DNA of 64,000 nt from Capnocytophaga stomatis (GTDB lineage: Bacteria > Bacteroidota > Bacteroidia > Flavobacteriales > Flavobacteriaceae): the NCBI RefSeq assembly GCF_002302635.1, contig NZ_CP022387.1, forward strand, positions 2,480,001-2,544,000. Direction: 5' to 3'. Below are positions 8,006 through 16,888 of this stretch, piece by piece. Below the pieces are notes generated by a model. It made no database searches. It saw only the letters and a program-made list of their open reading frames with translations, and had not been told where the DNA came from. The translations under genes and the position numbers were made by a program. Position 1 is the first letter of the stretch. Each line of letters starts with the position of its first letter.

Positions 8006-10477
8006 TTATTTATCAAAATTCTTTTTGTTTTTTACGTCTTTGTCGGTAAGTGCAATTTTTATCACCTCGTCCATTTCGGTAACGTAGTGGAACGTAAGTC
8101 CTTTCAGATATTCTTCCTTGATTTCCAAGATATCTTTTTCATTTTCTTTACAAAGGACAATTTCCTTTATTCCAGCTCGTTTTCCTGCCAAAATTTTCTC
8201 TTTAATTCCTCCAACGGGAAGAACTTTGCCTCGAAGAGTAATTTCTCCGGTCATTGCCAAGTGTTTTTTCACGCGTTTCTGAGTGAAAAGAGACATTAAC
8301 GAAGTAAGCATTGTAATTCCCGCACTCGGTCCATCTTTTGGAGTAGCTCCTTCAGGAACGTGAATGTGAATATTGTAATTTTCAAATAGCTTAGAATCAA
8401 GATTGTATAAATCTGAATTTGCTTTGATGTATTCCAAGGCAATGGTTGCAGATTCTTTCATTACTTGTCCTAAATTTCCTGTTATGTTGAGTGTTCCTTT
8501 TCCTTTTGATAAGGTAGATTCAATGAAGAGAATGTCTCCTCCAACGCTCGTCCAAGCCAGTCCTGTGACTACGCCTGCAACGCCATTATCTTCATATTTA
8601 TCTCGTTCCATTCGGGCAGGACCCAAAATTTTGGTTATGTCATCAAGGGAAATTTTTACGTTGTAATCCTCTTCCAAAGCGATGGATTTGGCTCTGTTTC
8701 GCACTACTTTTGCTATTTGTTTTTCAAGTCCGCGAACTCCCGATTCACGCGTGTAACCTTCCACAATGCGTTCAATTTCTTTTTTACCTAATTGAATATC
8801 AGATGATTTTAATCCGTGTTCTTCAATTTGTTTAGGAAGCAAATGCCTTTTGGTTATTTCAATTTTTTCTTCAATTGTATAACCTGTTACATTAATGATT
8901 TCCATACGGTCACAAAGAGCCGGTTGGATACTTCCCAAATCATTGGCTGTTGCAACAAACATCACTTTGGATAGGTCATAGCCCATTTCAAGGAAATTGT
9001 CATAAAATTCTTTATTTTGTTCAGGGTCAAGTACTTCTAACATAGCGGAAGAAGGGTCGCCTGAATGATGGCTGCCTAACTTATCAATCTCGTCGAGTAC
9101 AAAAACGGGATTTGATGTTTTTGCTTTTTTAAGAAGTTGCAAGATACGTCCTGGCATCGCACCGATGTAAGTTTTTCTGTGTCCGCGTATTTCTGCCTCG
9201 TCACGCAAACCTCCGAGCGACATACGCACGTATTCTCGGTTTAGTGCCTTGGCGATAGACCTTCCCAATGAAGTTTTCCCCACACCCGGCGGTCCGTAAA
9301 AACATAAAATAGGAGATTTCATATCATTACGTAACTTTAATACGGCTAAATATTCGATGATTCGGCGTTTGACTTCTTCCAATCCGTAGTGGTCTTGGTC
9401 AAGGATTCGTTGGGCTCGTTTCAGGTCGAAATTATCTTTTGAGAATTCATTCCAAGGAAGTTCCAAGATGACTTCCAAGTAATTACGCTGAATACCGTAA
9501 TCAGGACTTTGCGGATTCGTTCTCTGTAATTTACTTAATTCTTTTTCAAAATGTTCCCCAATTTTGGCGTCCCATTTTTTTGTTTTGGCTTTTGCTCTAA
9601 GTTCGTCAATTTCAGCTTCATAAGATACTCCTCCTAATTCCTCTTGAATTGTTCGCATCTGTTGCTGCAAGAAATAATCACGTTGTTGCTTATCCAAATC
9701 AAAGCGTACTTTTGATTGAATATCATTGCGGAGTGTTAATCTCTGAAGTTCTACATTCAGATATTTTAAAACTGCTAAAGCTCTGTCTTTTAAATCGTTT
9801 ATTTGTAATATTTCTTGTTTTTCTTCAACAGAAGCATTCATATTTGACGAAACAAAGTTTATCAGAAACGAGTTGCTTTCAATGTTTTTGATAGCAAAAG
9901 TAGCCTCTGACGGCAAATTAGGATTTTCGCGAATGATTTGAATAGCCAAATCTTTTATAGAATCAATGATTGCATTGAATTCTTTATCTTCTTGCAAAGG
10001 TTTTGTTTCGGTTACTTCCTTGATTGTGGCTGTTATGTAAGGTTTTTCTTCTAAAATGGTATCTATTTCGAAGCGTTTTTTTCCTTGTATGATGATAGTT
10101 ACGTTTCCGTCAGGCATTTTCAAAACTCGTAAGATACGGGCTACTGTACCCAAGTGGTAAATATCGTCACCTTTCGGGAATTCTGTATTTTCATTGATTT
10201 GGGCAACTACTCCGATGGTTTTTGAGCCTTCATTAGCTTCATTGATTAACCGAACGGAAGCATCTCGCCCTGCGGTAATTGGAATCACAACTCCGGGGAA
10301 TAAAACCATATTTCGCAAAGGCAAAATAGGCAAGGATTGAGGCAAAGATTCATTTTGTATTTCTTCCTCATCTTCGGGCGTCATTAGTGGGATGAATTCT
10401 GCATCACTATCTAAGGATTCTGGCGAAAAACTGTCAAAATTTCCTATAATCATTTCTATACTATTTATACGTGCCAT
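8006..10477 (-). CDS. lon: ATP-dependent protease Lon
   Basis: 823 residues, normal length for LonA. The N-terminal substrate-binding LON domain (LPILPLRNMVLFPGVVIP, about residue 48 on) is followed by an AAA+ domain with Walker A GPPGVGKTS (about 394-402) and Walker B VFVLDEIDK. The C-terminal protease domain has the Ser-Lys dyad Ser718 (PKDGPSAG) and Lys761 (GGIKEKIL). It degrades misfolded and regulatory proteins in the cytoplasm. An alternative start is Met9. Directly downstream is a DUF4112 gene. The 177-base upstream region contains a perfect inverted repeat at 10571-10584; I could not find a convincing TAnnTTTG box there, so promoter control is open. Confidence 0.97.
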   Translation of the reverse strand: MARINSIEMIIGNFDSFSPESLDSDAEFIPLMTPEDEEEIQNESLPQSLPILPLRNMVLFPGVVIPITAGRDASVRLINEANEGSKTIGVVAQINENTEFPKGDDIYHLGTVARILRVLKMPDGNVTIIIQGKKRFEIDTILEEKPYITATIKEVTETKPLQEDKEFNAIIDSIKDLAIQIIRENPNLPSEATFAIKNIESNSFLINFVSSNMNASVEEKQEILQINDLKDRALAVLKYLNVELQRLTLRNDIQSKVRFDLDKQQRDYFLQQQMRTIQEELGGVSYEAEIDELRAKAKTKKWDAKIGEHFEKELSKLQRTNPQSPDYGIQRNYLEVILELPWNEFSKDNFDLKRAQRILDQDHYGLEEVKRRIIEYLAVLKLRNDMKSPILCFYGPPGVGKTSLGRSIAKALNREYVRMSLGGLRDEAEIRGHRKTYIGAMPGRILQLLKKAKTSNPVFVLDEIDKLGSHHSGDPSSAMLEVLDPEQNKEFYDNFLEMGYDLSKVMFVATANDLGSIQPALCDRMEIINVTGYTIEEKIEITKRHLLPKQIEEHGLKSSDIQLGKKEIERIVEGYTRESGVRGLEKQIAKVVRNRAKSIALEEDYNVKISLDDITKILGPARMERDKYEDNGVAGVVTGLAWTSVGGDILFIESTLSKGKGTLNITGNLGQVMKESATIALEYIKANSDLYNLDSKLFENYNIHIHVPEGATPKDGPSAGITMLTSLMSLFTQKRVKKHLAMTGEITLRGKVLPVGGIKEKILAGKRAGIKEIVLCKENEKDILEIKEEYLKGLTFHYVTEMDEVIKIALTDKDVKNKKNFDK

Positions 10478-10570
10478 TATGTCAGAAGTAATTAAAAATT
10501 CCTGACAAATGAAAATTATTTTATATTAATACATATCTGTATATCAGTATATTATTTATTTTTATACACC

Positions 10571-10584
10571 GATATGCACATATC
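10571..10584. promoter_or_regulatory. Perfect inverted repeat upstream of lon
   Basis: GATATG-CA-CATATC, 94 bases before the lon start. The 8-mer ACATATCT at 10578-10585 recurs at 10531-10538. Could be an operator for a stress regulator; no regulator is identified. Confidence 0.3.
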
Positions 10585-10654
10585 TCTTGCAATTGTTATG
10601 CCAATGATGAAAACAAAAAATGTAACTTTTTTAGTTTGGTTGGGGAAAAAGAAA

Positions 10655-11452
10655 TCAGCTGAAGGAAACCATAGCCTCATAGAAATCTACTTCGTCTATG
10701 CCCATATTTTGGCAAACCCATTTGGCTCCTTCCACGTTTATAACTTCCTGTGGCTGAATGTTTTTTAATAGAAGTTGTCCTTCGTCGGTTAGTAAGAATA
10801 ATGATTTTCCATCTGTTTGATAATCAGGAGTTTTGTATTCCAGCTTACGAACTGGGTTTTCGGAGGTTTTAACTATGTTTTTGAGTAAAGAATCCTCCTC
10901 GTTGTAGATTAAAATTCCTCCTTTGGTGAGGCTATCAATGAAATTGCTGTATTTTTCAGAATTTTCTTCCGAAGAAATTCCTGTAATCAAAGCTACTGTA
11001 GGCTGATAGGAAAGAAATTTTGCCTGAGAATTACTATTTGAGATGAGATTTTCATCACCTTCAATCAATACGAATTCAGCATCTTCAATGAGTTGAAATT
11101 GTTTTCCATTTATCGGATTTTCAAGGAAGTAACTAACAGGAACATCGTGGAAATTCATCGTATGTAGCACCATTGCAAGAACGTTTTCCTTTCCTTTGCT
11201 TCCTGTTATGACCACGCGGGTTTTATTTTTGAAATATTCGTGAATAAATTCAGGGTAAAAGATGGTTTTTAGTCCTAAATTGCTGGCTTTTAGTATGTCA
11301 GGGTGAGTTTCTGAAATCTCTGTGCTTACAACTACAAGGTCAATTTCAGTTGTTATCTCCTCATTTTTTGATGTAACTATGTCCGTTTTTGAAAGTTCAG
11401 ACATTAAATTTTGTAATACAATATCTTCACTGAATATAAAATGTACTCGCAT
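10655..11452 (-). CDS. Shortened Mur ligase-like protein (Mpl family paralogue)
   Basis: 265 residues from ATG 11452 (MRVHFIF). The upstream reading to 11539 has no family similarity I recognise. It resembles flavobacterial Mpl/MurC-type UDP-N-acetylmuramate ligases: a Rossmann-like N-terminus with DLVVVSTEI, then KNKTRVVITGSKGKENVLAM (76-95), EGDEN (131-135) and GGILIYNEED (178-187). Two oddities: it stops near residue 265 whereas such ligases have about 450 residues, so the C-terminal ligase domain is absent; and the P-loop GxxGK(T/S)T has become GSKGKEN, losing the Thr that binds Mg-ATP. It is probably not an active ligase, but a binding or regulatory remnant or a decaying gene. It lies divergent to lysA. 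Confidence 0.65.
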   Translation of the reverse strand: MRVHFIFSEDIVLQNLMSELSKTDIVTSKNEEITTEIDLVVVSTEISETHPDILKASNLGLKTIFYPEFIHEYFKNKTRVVITGSKGKENVLAMVLHTMNFHDVPVSYFLENPINGKQFQLIEDAEFVLIEGDENLISNSNSQAKFLSYQPTVALITGISSEENSEKYSNFIDSLTKGGILIYNEEDSLLKNIVKTSENPVRKLEYKTPDYQTDGKSLFLLTDEGQLLLKNIQPQEVINVEGAKWVCQNMGIDEVDFYEAMVSFS

Positions 11453-11577
11453 TTTCAATTGGTTATAAAGAATAAAAAATATCCGCAAAAATAATCTTTT
11501 ATAATGTATTTTACAATATAGATACTTGTTACAAAACAAACATTTTGTTGAAAAATTATGTTATTTCTAATTTTCTA

Positions 11578-11607
11578 TTTGTTTTTCAAAAAGATAGCCT
11601 ACTTTTG
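11578..11607 (+). promoter_or_regulatory. Promoter of lysA
   Basis: TTTG (11578-11581), 18-base spacer, TACTTTTG (11600-11607): a near-perfect Bacteroidota promoter. It overlaps the GTG at 11607 and so rules that codon out as the start. Confidence 0.8.
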
Positions 11608-11642
11608 TGCTTCAATATTCTTCAAATAAAAAGATAAAAGAT

Positions 11643-12851
11643 ATGAGAGCGAAAGATTTACTTGCAATAGCCGATAAGTTTGGTTGCCCTGTGTATGTTT
11701 ATGATGCAAATAAAATCGTATCACAATATGAGCGGTTGTCTTCGGCTTTTAAAAATGTCCCGAAATTACAAATAAACTATGCTGTGAAGGCTCTGTCGAA
11801 TGTTTCTGTTCTGAAATTATTAAAAAACTTAGGCAGTGGGCTGGATACGGTATCCATTCAGGAGGTAAAATTAGGATTATTGGCGGGTTTTGCTCCCGAA
11901 CAGATTATTTTCACGCCTAACGGGGTGTCATTGGAGGAAATTGAGGAGGCTTCGGCATTGGGAGTTCAGGTAAACATAGATAATCTTTCCTTTTTGGAAC
12001 AATTTGGAAGCAAATACCCACATATTCCTATCTGTGTGCGAATTAATCCGCACGTGATGGCAGGCGGAAATGCCAATATTTCGGTTGGGCATATCGATAG
12101 CAAATTCGGAATCAGCATACACCAAATTCCGCATATTTTGCGAATTGTTGAAAATACCAAAATGAAAATAAACGGAATCCATATGCATACGGGAAGCGAC
12201 ATTTTGGATATTGACGTGTTCCTTTATGCTGCCGAAATTCTGTTTGAAACCGCAATGCACTTCAAGGATTTGGATTTTATCGACTTCGGGAGCGGATTTA
12301 AAGTACCTTATAAAGAGGGAGATATACAAACCAACATCGAAGAACTTGGCGAAAAACTCTCCGCACGATTTTTGGAGTTCTGCAAAGAATATGGCAAGGA
12401 CTTAACTTTAGCTTTTGAGCCTGGGAAATTCTTGGTGAGCGAGGCAGGATTTTTCTTGGCGAAAGTAAATGTTGTAAAACAAACCACATCAACCGTTTTT
12501 GCGGGGGTGGATACAGGCTTCAACCATTTAATACGCCCGATGCTTTACGGAGCAACTCACCAAATTGAGAATATTTCAAATCCTGAGGGAAGAAAACGCT
12601 TTTATTCGGTGGTGGGATACATTTGTGAGACAGATACTTTTGCGTCAAACCGACAAATTGCCGAAATATCGGAAGGAGATATTCTCTGCTTTAAAAATGC
12701 GGGGGCTTATTGCTATACTATGGCAAGCAATTACAATTCACGATTGCGTCCGGCAGAGGTACTTTGGTACAATGACAAAGCACATCTTATCCGAAAGGCA
12801 GAAACTTTTGATGATTTGGTAAAAAATCAAATCCTGTTAGATGTTTTATAA
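11643..12851 (+). CDS. lysA: Diaminopimelate decarboxylase
   Basis: 402 residues from ATG 11643; the longer GTG reading starts inside the promoter. It decarboxylates meso-diaminopimelate to L-lysine, the last step of lysine synthesis (cytoplasm). Fold type III PLP enzyme: Lys49 in NYAVKALSN forms the Schiff base, HMHTGSD is the phosphate/glycine loop region, EPGKFLV and CETDTFA (substrate-binding Cys-Glu) are present. Together with dapB at 26.3 kb it covers the first and last DAP-specific steps. The neighbouring minus-strand gene is a Mur ligase-like remnant. Confidence 0.93.
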   Translation: MRAKDLLAIADKFGCPVYVYDANKIVSQYERLSSAFKNVPKLQINYAVKALSNVSVLKLLKNLGSGLDTVSIQEVKLGLLAGFAPEQIIFTPNGVSLEEIEEASALGVQVNIDNLSFLEQFGSKYPHIPICVRINPHVMAGGNANISVGHIDSKFGISIHQIPHILRIVENTKMKINGIHMHTGSDILDIDVFLYAAEILFETAMHFKDLDFIDFGSGFKVPYKEGDIQTNIEELGEKLSARFLEFCKEYGKDLTLAFEPGKFLVSEAGFFLAKVNVVKQTTSTVFAGVDTGFNHLIRPMLYGATHQIENISNPEGRKRFYSVVGYICETDTFASNRQIAEISEGDILCFKNAGAYCYTMASNYNSRLRPAEVLWYNDKAHLIRKAETFDDLVKNQILLDVL

Positions 12852-12934
12852 AATTCACAACTAAAATAAACTCTCTTTCTGCTGAAAATAACCATTTTAA
12901 GTTTGAAAATAAGCTAATCACAATCTACGTCAAA

Positions 12935-12969
12935 CAAAAAATCTCTGTAATTAATACAGAGATTTTTTA
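12935..12969. terminator. Bidirectional terminator between lysA and flotillin gene
   Basis: Arms AAAAATCTCTGTA and TACAGAGATTTTT separated by a 5-base loop, with A and T tracts for both convergent genes. Confidence 0.88.
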
Positions 12970-12993
12970 TTAATACTACCTAAAAGCTGCTTT

Positions 12994-14550
12994 TTACTTG
13001 CTTTTACCTTCCCCAAGCTCTTTCGGAGCTTCTTCAGTTGGGTTTTCTCCTTTCAAATAAGTAGGTAAATTAAGCCCCGCCATATTAAATAAATCATTAA
13101 GAGGCGGTACGGTTTTCATCATTCCCGATACGAAATTGGCTGTGGAATTATTTCCGTTCTCATTATTACCCGAATCCCAAACAGTAATTTTATCGATTTT
13201 GATATTTTTAACCGCTTCCACTTGAGTTTTAACAAGTTCAGGCAATTTTTCAATTAATAGTAACTGGAAGGCTTTCGTAGGGTCGCCACCGGCAGCATTT
13301 ACCACATCTTTATAACCTTCGGCTTGCTTGGTAAGGATTTCATACAAACCTTTTGCTTCAGCTTCCATCTTAGCATAAATGGCGTCGGCTTCTCCTTTTG
13401 CTTTTTCACGGATACGTTCTGCTTCGGCTTGGGCTTCGATAACTGCTTGTTGCTTAGCGATTTCCGTAGGAACGATAATATTAGCTATTTGTGTGGAACG
13501 CTCTCTTTCCGAACGGGCTAACTCGGCTTTCTGCTCGGCAAGATAGGCTTCTTCCAAGGCTTTGGCTTGTTGTACCTTTTCGGCGGTAATTGCTACCCGC
13601 AATGCTTCCGCTTCTTTTTCCCTACGTGTAGCTTCCGAATTGGCAATGGCAATTTTAGCCTCGTTTTCTCCTTTTATGGCGATGGCATTAGCTTCCGAAA
13701 TTTTGATACGGCTATCTCTTTGAGCTTCGGCACGACCGATAGATTCAAATTTTTGAGCCTCTGCAATACCGATAGCCTCATCTTTGCGAGCTTCGGCAAT
13801 GCTGATTTCCTTATCTTTCTGCGTAATGGCGATTTTTACGTCCCTATCGCGATGTGTTTCTGCTATTTGAGTATCTTTTTCTCGGTCGGCGAGGGCTTTT
13901 CCCGTTTCCCCGATTTTTTCTTGTTCGGCAACGCTGATTTTTGCCTCGTTGATGGCTTTGGCTGCGGCTTCTTTCCCGAGAGCTTCAATGTAGCCGGACT
14001 CATCTTTGATATCCGTAACGTTTACGTTGATGAGTTTCAGACCTATTTTTTTCAATTCGCTATCAACATTTTTGGAAATGTTATCCAAAAACTTATCACG
14101 GTCGGAATTAATCTCCTCAATGGTCATTGTAGCAATCACCAAGCGTAATTGTCCGAACAAAATATCCTTTGCAAGCTCCTGAATTTGCTCCGGAGATAGC
14201 CCGAGCAAACGTTCAGCGGCTGCGTTCATATTTTCGGCTTCGGTGGAAATGGCAATAGTGAACCGGCAGGGAACATCTACTCGGATATTTTGGCGTGAAA
14301 GTGCATTGGTTAGGTTGGCTTCAATGGAAAGCGGACGCAAATCCAAATAAGCAAAGTCTTGAATTACAGGCCACACGAAAGCACCACCTCCGTGAATACA
14401 CTTAGCCGAGCTTCCGCCGGTTTTTCCGTAAATTACTAAAATTTTGTCAGACGGACAACGCTTATAACGTGCCACAAGCGAGGAGATAGTCACAAAAATT
14501 ACAATTGCGAGAATCACAACAAGTCCGATAGGAGAAATTAATGCATCCAT
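12994..14550 (-). CDS. Flotillin family membrane scaffold protein
   Basis: 518 residues. One N-terminal membrane helix (8-28, LVVILAIVIFVTISSLVARY), then an SPFH/band 7 domain (about 30-200; FVWPVIQDFAYLDLRP) and a long Ala/Glu/Lys-rich helical stretch (about 200-400, repeated EAxKxxxIGxAEA-type units) as in flotillin and YuaG/FloT. The tail is low in complexity and acidic. Role: oligomeric scaffold organising membrane microdomains. The usual partner, an NfeD/YuaF-like protein, is present at 6895-7458 instead of being adjacent. The gene stands alone between a shared terminator and an AT-rich leader. Confidence 0.9.
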   Translation of the reverse strand: MDALISPIGLVVILAIVIFVTISSLVARYKRCPSDKILVIYGKTGGSSAKCIHGGGAFVWPVIQDFAYLDLRPLSIEANLTNALSRQNIRVDVPCRFTIAISTEAENMNAAAERLLGLSPEQIQELAKDILFGQLRLVIATMTIEEINSDRDKFLDNISKNVDSELKKIGLKLINVNVTDIKDESGYIEALGKEAAAKAINEAKISVAEQEKIGETGKALADREKDTQIAETHRDRDVKIAITQKDKEISIAEARKDEAIGIAEAQKFESIGRAEAQRDSRIKISEANAIAIKGENEAKIAIANSEATRREKEAEALRVAITAEKVQQAKALEEAYLAEQKAELARSERERSTQIANIIVPTEIAKQQAVIEAQAEAERIREKAKGEADAIYAKMEAEAKGLYEILTKQAEGYKDVVNAAGGDPTKAFQLLLIEKLPELVKTQVEAVKNIKIDKITVWDSGNNENGNNSTANFVSGMMKTVPPLNDLFNMAGLNLPTYLKGENPTEEAPKELGEGKSK

Positions 14551-14674
14551 ATAATTTAAAAAATTTAAAGTTGATTATTTAATATAAATTAAGTGTGCTA
14601 ATGTACAATTTTTATACAATTTGAATCATAAAAAAGTAAAAAAATTTTCATAATAACCCGCCCGAAGCTCCTTT

Positions 14675-16003
14675 TTAGGAGGATTTACCATATTTGCGGA
14701 AGGCTTGAATAGTTTGATAATAACCATACCCTATAAAAATACGACCTATAAATAAGAAGAGATAAGCTAAACCATTTAACTCCACACCAAAAGGTTCTAT
14801 ATCTTTCCAACGAGTTACATTTATTACCTCTAAAAAATGTTTTAGGAAGTTATCCCAAGCATCAAGACTACGAATATCCCATTCAAGAGAATTATGAAGA
14901 GAAATTAAAATACAAAGATAAAATATAAATGCTACCGTAATAGTAAAAAGCAACCCTCTTGACCAACTTGTACCATAATTATTAGATATTTTATTAAGAA
15001 GTAACATAAATCTATCTTTATGCCAGAAAGATTTTTCTTTTAATTCTTTCTCGTAAACGTCCATCTCCTTTTTATAAAACTCAAGTCCTTCTATACGATT
15101 ATCTTCTTTATAAAAAGCATTTTTAATAGTACGATAAGTCTCTCGTATTTTAGCATATACTGACGGTTCTACTTTTTTATCACCAAAATCATTAATATAT
15201 TTTTCATATTGAGATAAGTTTTCATCTCCTTCTATCTTAATATTCCAAAAACGGAGATTGCAATGATGAAAATTACTACGTGAAATATCCAAACATTTCT
15301 TAAAAGTAGCTCCTTCAAAACTGATGAAAGTATTAGAACCTATCTTACAATGCAAAAATTGGGTTTCTTGCTCAAAAATAACATTTGAAAATAATACTTT
15401 ATTTTGAAAATCTATACTGTCAAAACATATAGCATCTTTAAAATAAGTTTTACCAGAAAAATCTATAATATCTTTAAATGTAACATAGTGAAAATAAGTA
15501 TTTTTTTCAAATTGAACATCTGAAAATTTAGTTATTGATAAAAATTGAGCACCTAAAAAATTGGCTTTAGAAAAAAAAATAGTTTCAGAAAAATAAGTCC
15601 ACCATAAAAATTTAGTATTTTGAAAAATGACTTCAGATAAAAATTTACTTTCTGAGAAATCAACAATACTTTCAAATTCAACATCTGAAAAATTAGCTTC
15701 CTTTTTAAATCTGGTTTTTAAAAAATTTACTTCTTGTTTGAATTGTGTAGCCAAAAAGTTGACATCTTGTATAAAAACACAACTAGAAAAATTAACCTCC
15801 TTATTAATTGTTTTTCCTTGAATATAAATTTCTTTTGTAATAATAAATTTATTCTCCTCATATTTCTTTCTAAACTTATTTATTATGGTAAATAAACTCT
15901 CATCCTTTGGTAAATTATGCAACCAAACCTCATCTTCTCCTGTTTCAGGATTTTTTTCTATTTTTTGGATATATTTTTCTAAATCGTCATTCATAAAAAT
16001 CAT
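14675..16003 (-). CDS. Degenerate pentapeptide-repeat protein with C-terminal membrane domain
   Basis: 442 residues (Met4 is an equally good start). Residues about 45-235 are aromatic-rich five-residue repeats with Phe at the centre (for example NFLATQFKQEVNFLKTRF), expected to form a quadrilateral beta-helix. A helical linker (about 270-325) leads to two membrane helices (LLFTITVAFIFYLCILISL and LAYLFLFIGRIFIGYGYYQ) with an amphipathic stretch between, a layout seen in pentapeptide proteins carrying a channel-like tail. Function unknown. It lies just downstream of the decayed heptad-repeat region, with codons AT-richer than its neighbours. Confidence 0.75.
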   Translation of the reverse strand: MIFMNDDLEKYIQKIEKNPETGEDEVWLHNLPKDESLFTIINKFRKKYEENKFIITKEIYIQGKTINKEVNFSSCVFIQDVNFLATQFKQEVNFLKTRFKKEANFSDVEFESIVDFSESKFLSEVIFQNTKFLWWTYFSETIFFSKANFLGAQFLSITKFSDVQFEKNTYFHYVTFKDIIDFSGKTYFKDAICFDSIDFQNKVLFSNVIFEQETQFLHCKIGSNTFISFEGATFKKCLDISRSNFHHCNLRFWNIKIEGDENLSQYEKYINDFGDKKVEPSVYAKIRETYRTIKNAFYKEDNRIEGLEFYKKEMDVYEKELKEKSFWHKDRFMLLLNKISNNYGTSWSRGLLFTITVAFIFYLCILISLHNSLEWDIRSLDAWDNFLKHFLEVINVTRWKDIEPFGVELNGLAYLFLFIGRIFIGYGYYQTIQAFRKYGKSS

Positions 16004-16006
16004 CTT

Positions 16007-16193
16007 TTACCTACTTAAAACTATCTTTTAGCTACTTTTAATCTCCTAAAACCTACTTTTAATTAGCTTTTTCATAATTAAAAGTACCTTTAACCTCCTA
16101 AAAACTACCTAATAGCGAGTTATAAACTGCTTTAACCTTATTAAAACTATCCTTTAGCTCATTATAACTCCCTTTAGGCTGGTTTTTACTCCC
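16007..16193 (-). pseudogene. Decayed heptapeptide-repeat tail, in frame with the upstream gene
   Basis: Reading on through the TAA stop of the 16194-16688 gene in the same frame gives about 32 open codons made of seven-residue units: GSKNQPK, GSYNELK, DSFNKVK, AVYNSLL, then GSF-stop-EVK, GTFNYEK, and later LKDSFK-stop-VK. At DNA level this is a degenerate 21-base tandem repeat with consensus near GGTAGTTTTTAGGAGGTTAAA. At least five in-frame stops follow. The simplest reading is a lost C-terminal repeat domain; a purely non-coding repeat that happens to keep frame is the alternative. Confidence 0.5.
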
Positions 16194-16688
16194 TTATTGC
16201 GGGGCAGATTCATCTTTATCTTTCTTTCTCATTGATGGTCGCCCAGAGAATCGTGTTTTTAGGTCATCGTAAATAGTTTGAGCGTTAGGAGCATTGGTCT
16301 GTGCCATTGCTTTTACGCCTTTGTAAAATGTAATTCCGTTGTAATGAAGATCACTACCCAACAAAAGTGTAGTATCATCTACTCTGTTGGTTATGGCTTG
16401 CAATCGGCGAAGTCGCGGAAGCAAGGCTTGTCGTGCTTTGTAATCACGGTTGAACTCCTCAACGTTAATATGTCGCAGTACCAAATCAGGGTATTGCTCC
16501 ATAAAAATTCTCACCCGTGAAATCCAATCCTCTGTTTTATTGCCCACGCGAGCGTGTTCCATACGCTCTTCGGTTGTGAGGCTAATAAACTTCTCTTTTA
16601 CAATCTCTTCCAGTTGTGAAAGTAGGTTGTCCATTCTGTCAAGTTCCTCTTGGCTGAATTCGATGCTAATGTAATTATCCTTTGCCAT
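16194..16688 (-). CDS. Conserved hypothetical protein, possibly C-terminally truncated
   Basis: 164 residues, no family recognised. The protein is charged and mostly helical, without signal peptide or membrane segment: an acidic N-terminus (IEFSQEELDRMDNLLSQLEE), a middle with ARQALLPRLRRLQAITNRVD, then a segment with LLLGSDLHYNGITFYKGVKA and a basic end (RPSMRKKDKDESAPQ). The codons after its TAA stop continue in the same frame as heptapeptide repeats, so the ancestral protein may have been longer. A -7 box (TACCTTCG, 16744-16751) and a palindrome (16717-16731) lie upstream. Cytoplasmic; function unknown. Confidence 0.7.
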   Translation of the reverse strand: MAKDNYISIEFSQEELDRMDNLLSQLEEIVKEKFISLTTEERMEHARVGNKTEDWISRVRIFMEQYPDLVLRHINVEEFNRDYKARQALLPRLRRLQAITNRVDDTTLLLGSDLHYNGITFYKGVKAMAQTNAPNAQTIYDDLKTRFSGRPSMRKKDKDESAPQ

Positions 16689-16716
16689 ATTTTTATAAAA
16701 TTAGATATTAAACATT

Positions 16717-16751
16717 CTATCCTAAGGATAGTTTTATTTGCCCCGAAGGTA
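16717..16751 (-). promoter_or_regulatory. -7 box and palindromic operator-like site upstream of the 16194-16688 gene
   Basis: Minus-strand TACCTTCG at 16751-16744, followed downstream by CTATCC-TAA-GGATAG (16717-16731), a perfect 6+3+6 inverted repeat between the promoter and the ATG. This is the position expected of an operator or 5'-UTR hairpin. Confidence 0.4.
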
Positions 16752-16888
16752 CAAAAAATATCTTTAATTTAAAAATAATTAAGATAATAATTTTCAGAAT
16801 TAAGTATTTTTTTGAAAATAATGTCCCAATAGATAGAAAAAAGGAGGTATAAAGTGAATATTGGTAGGGTAAGATGAGTAATTAACTT

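Noticed and set aside
11607-11642. GTG start of lysA
   Set aside because: The GTG is the end of the -7 box TACTTTTG; ATG 11643 gives the family-typical N-terminus.
16007-16193. 21-base repeats as a CRISPR or iteron array
   Set aside because: Units are too degenerate, contiguous without spacers, and keep the codon frame of the upstream gene; no origin genes nearby.
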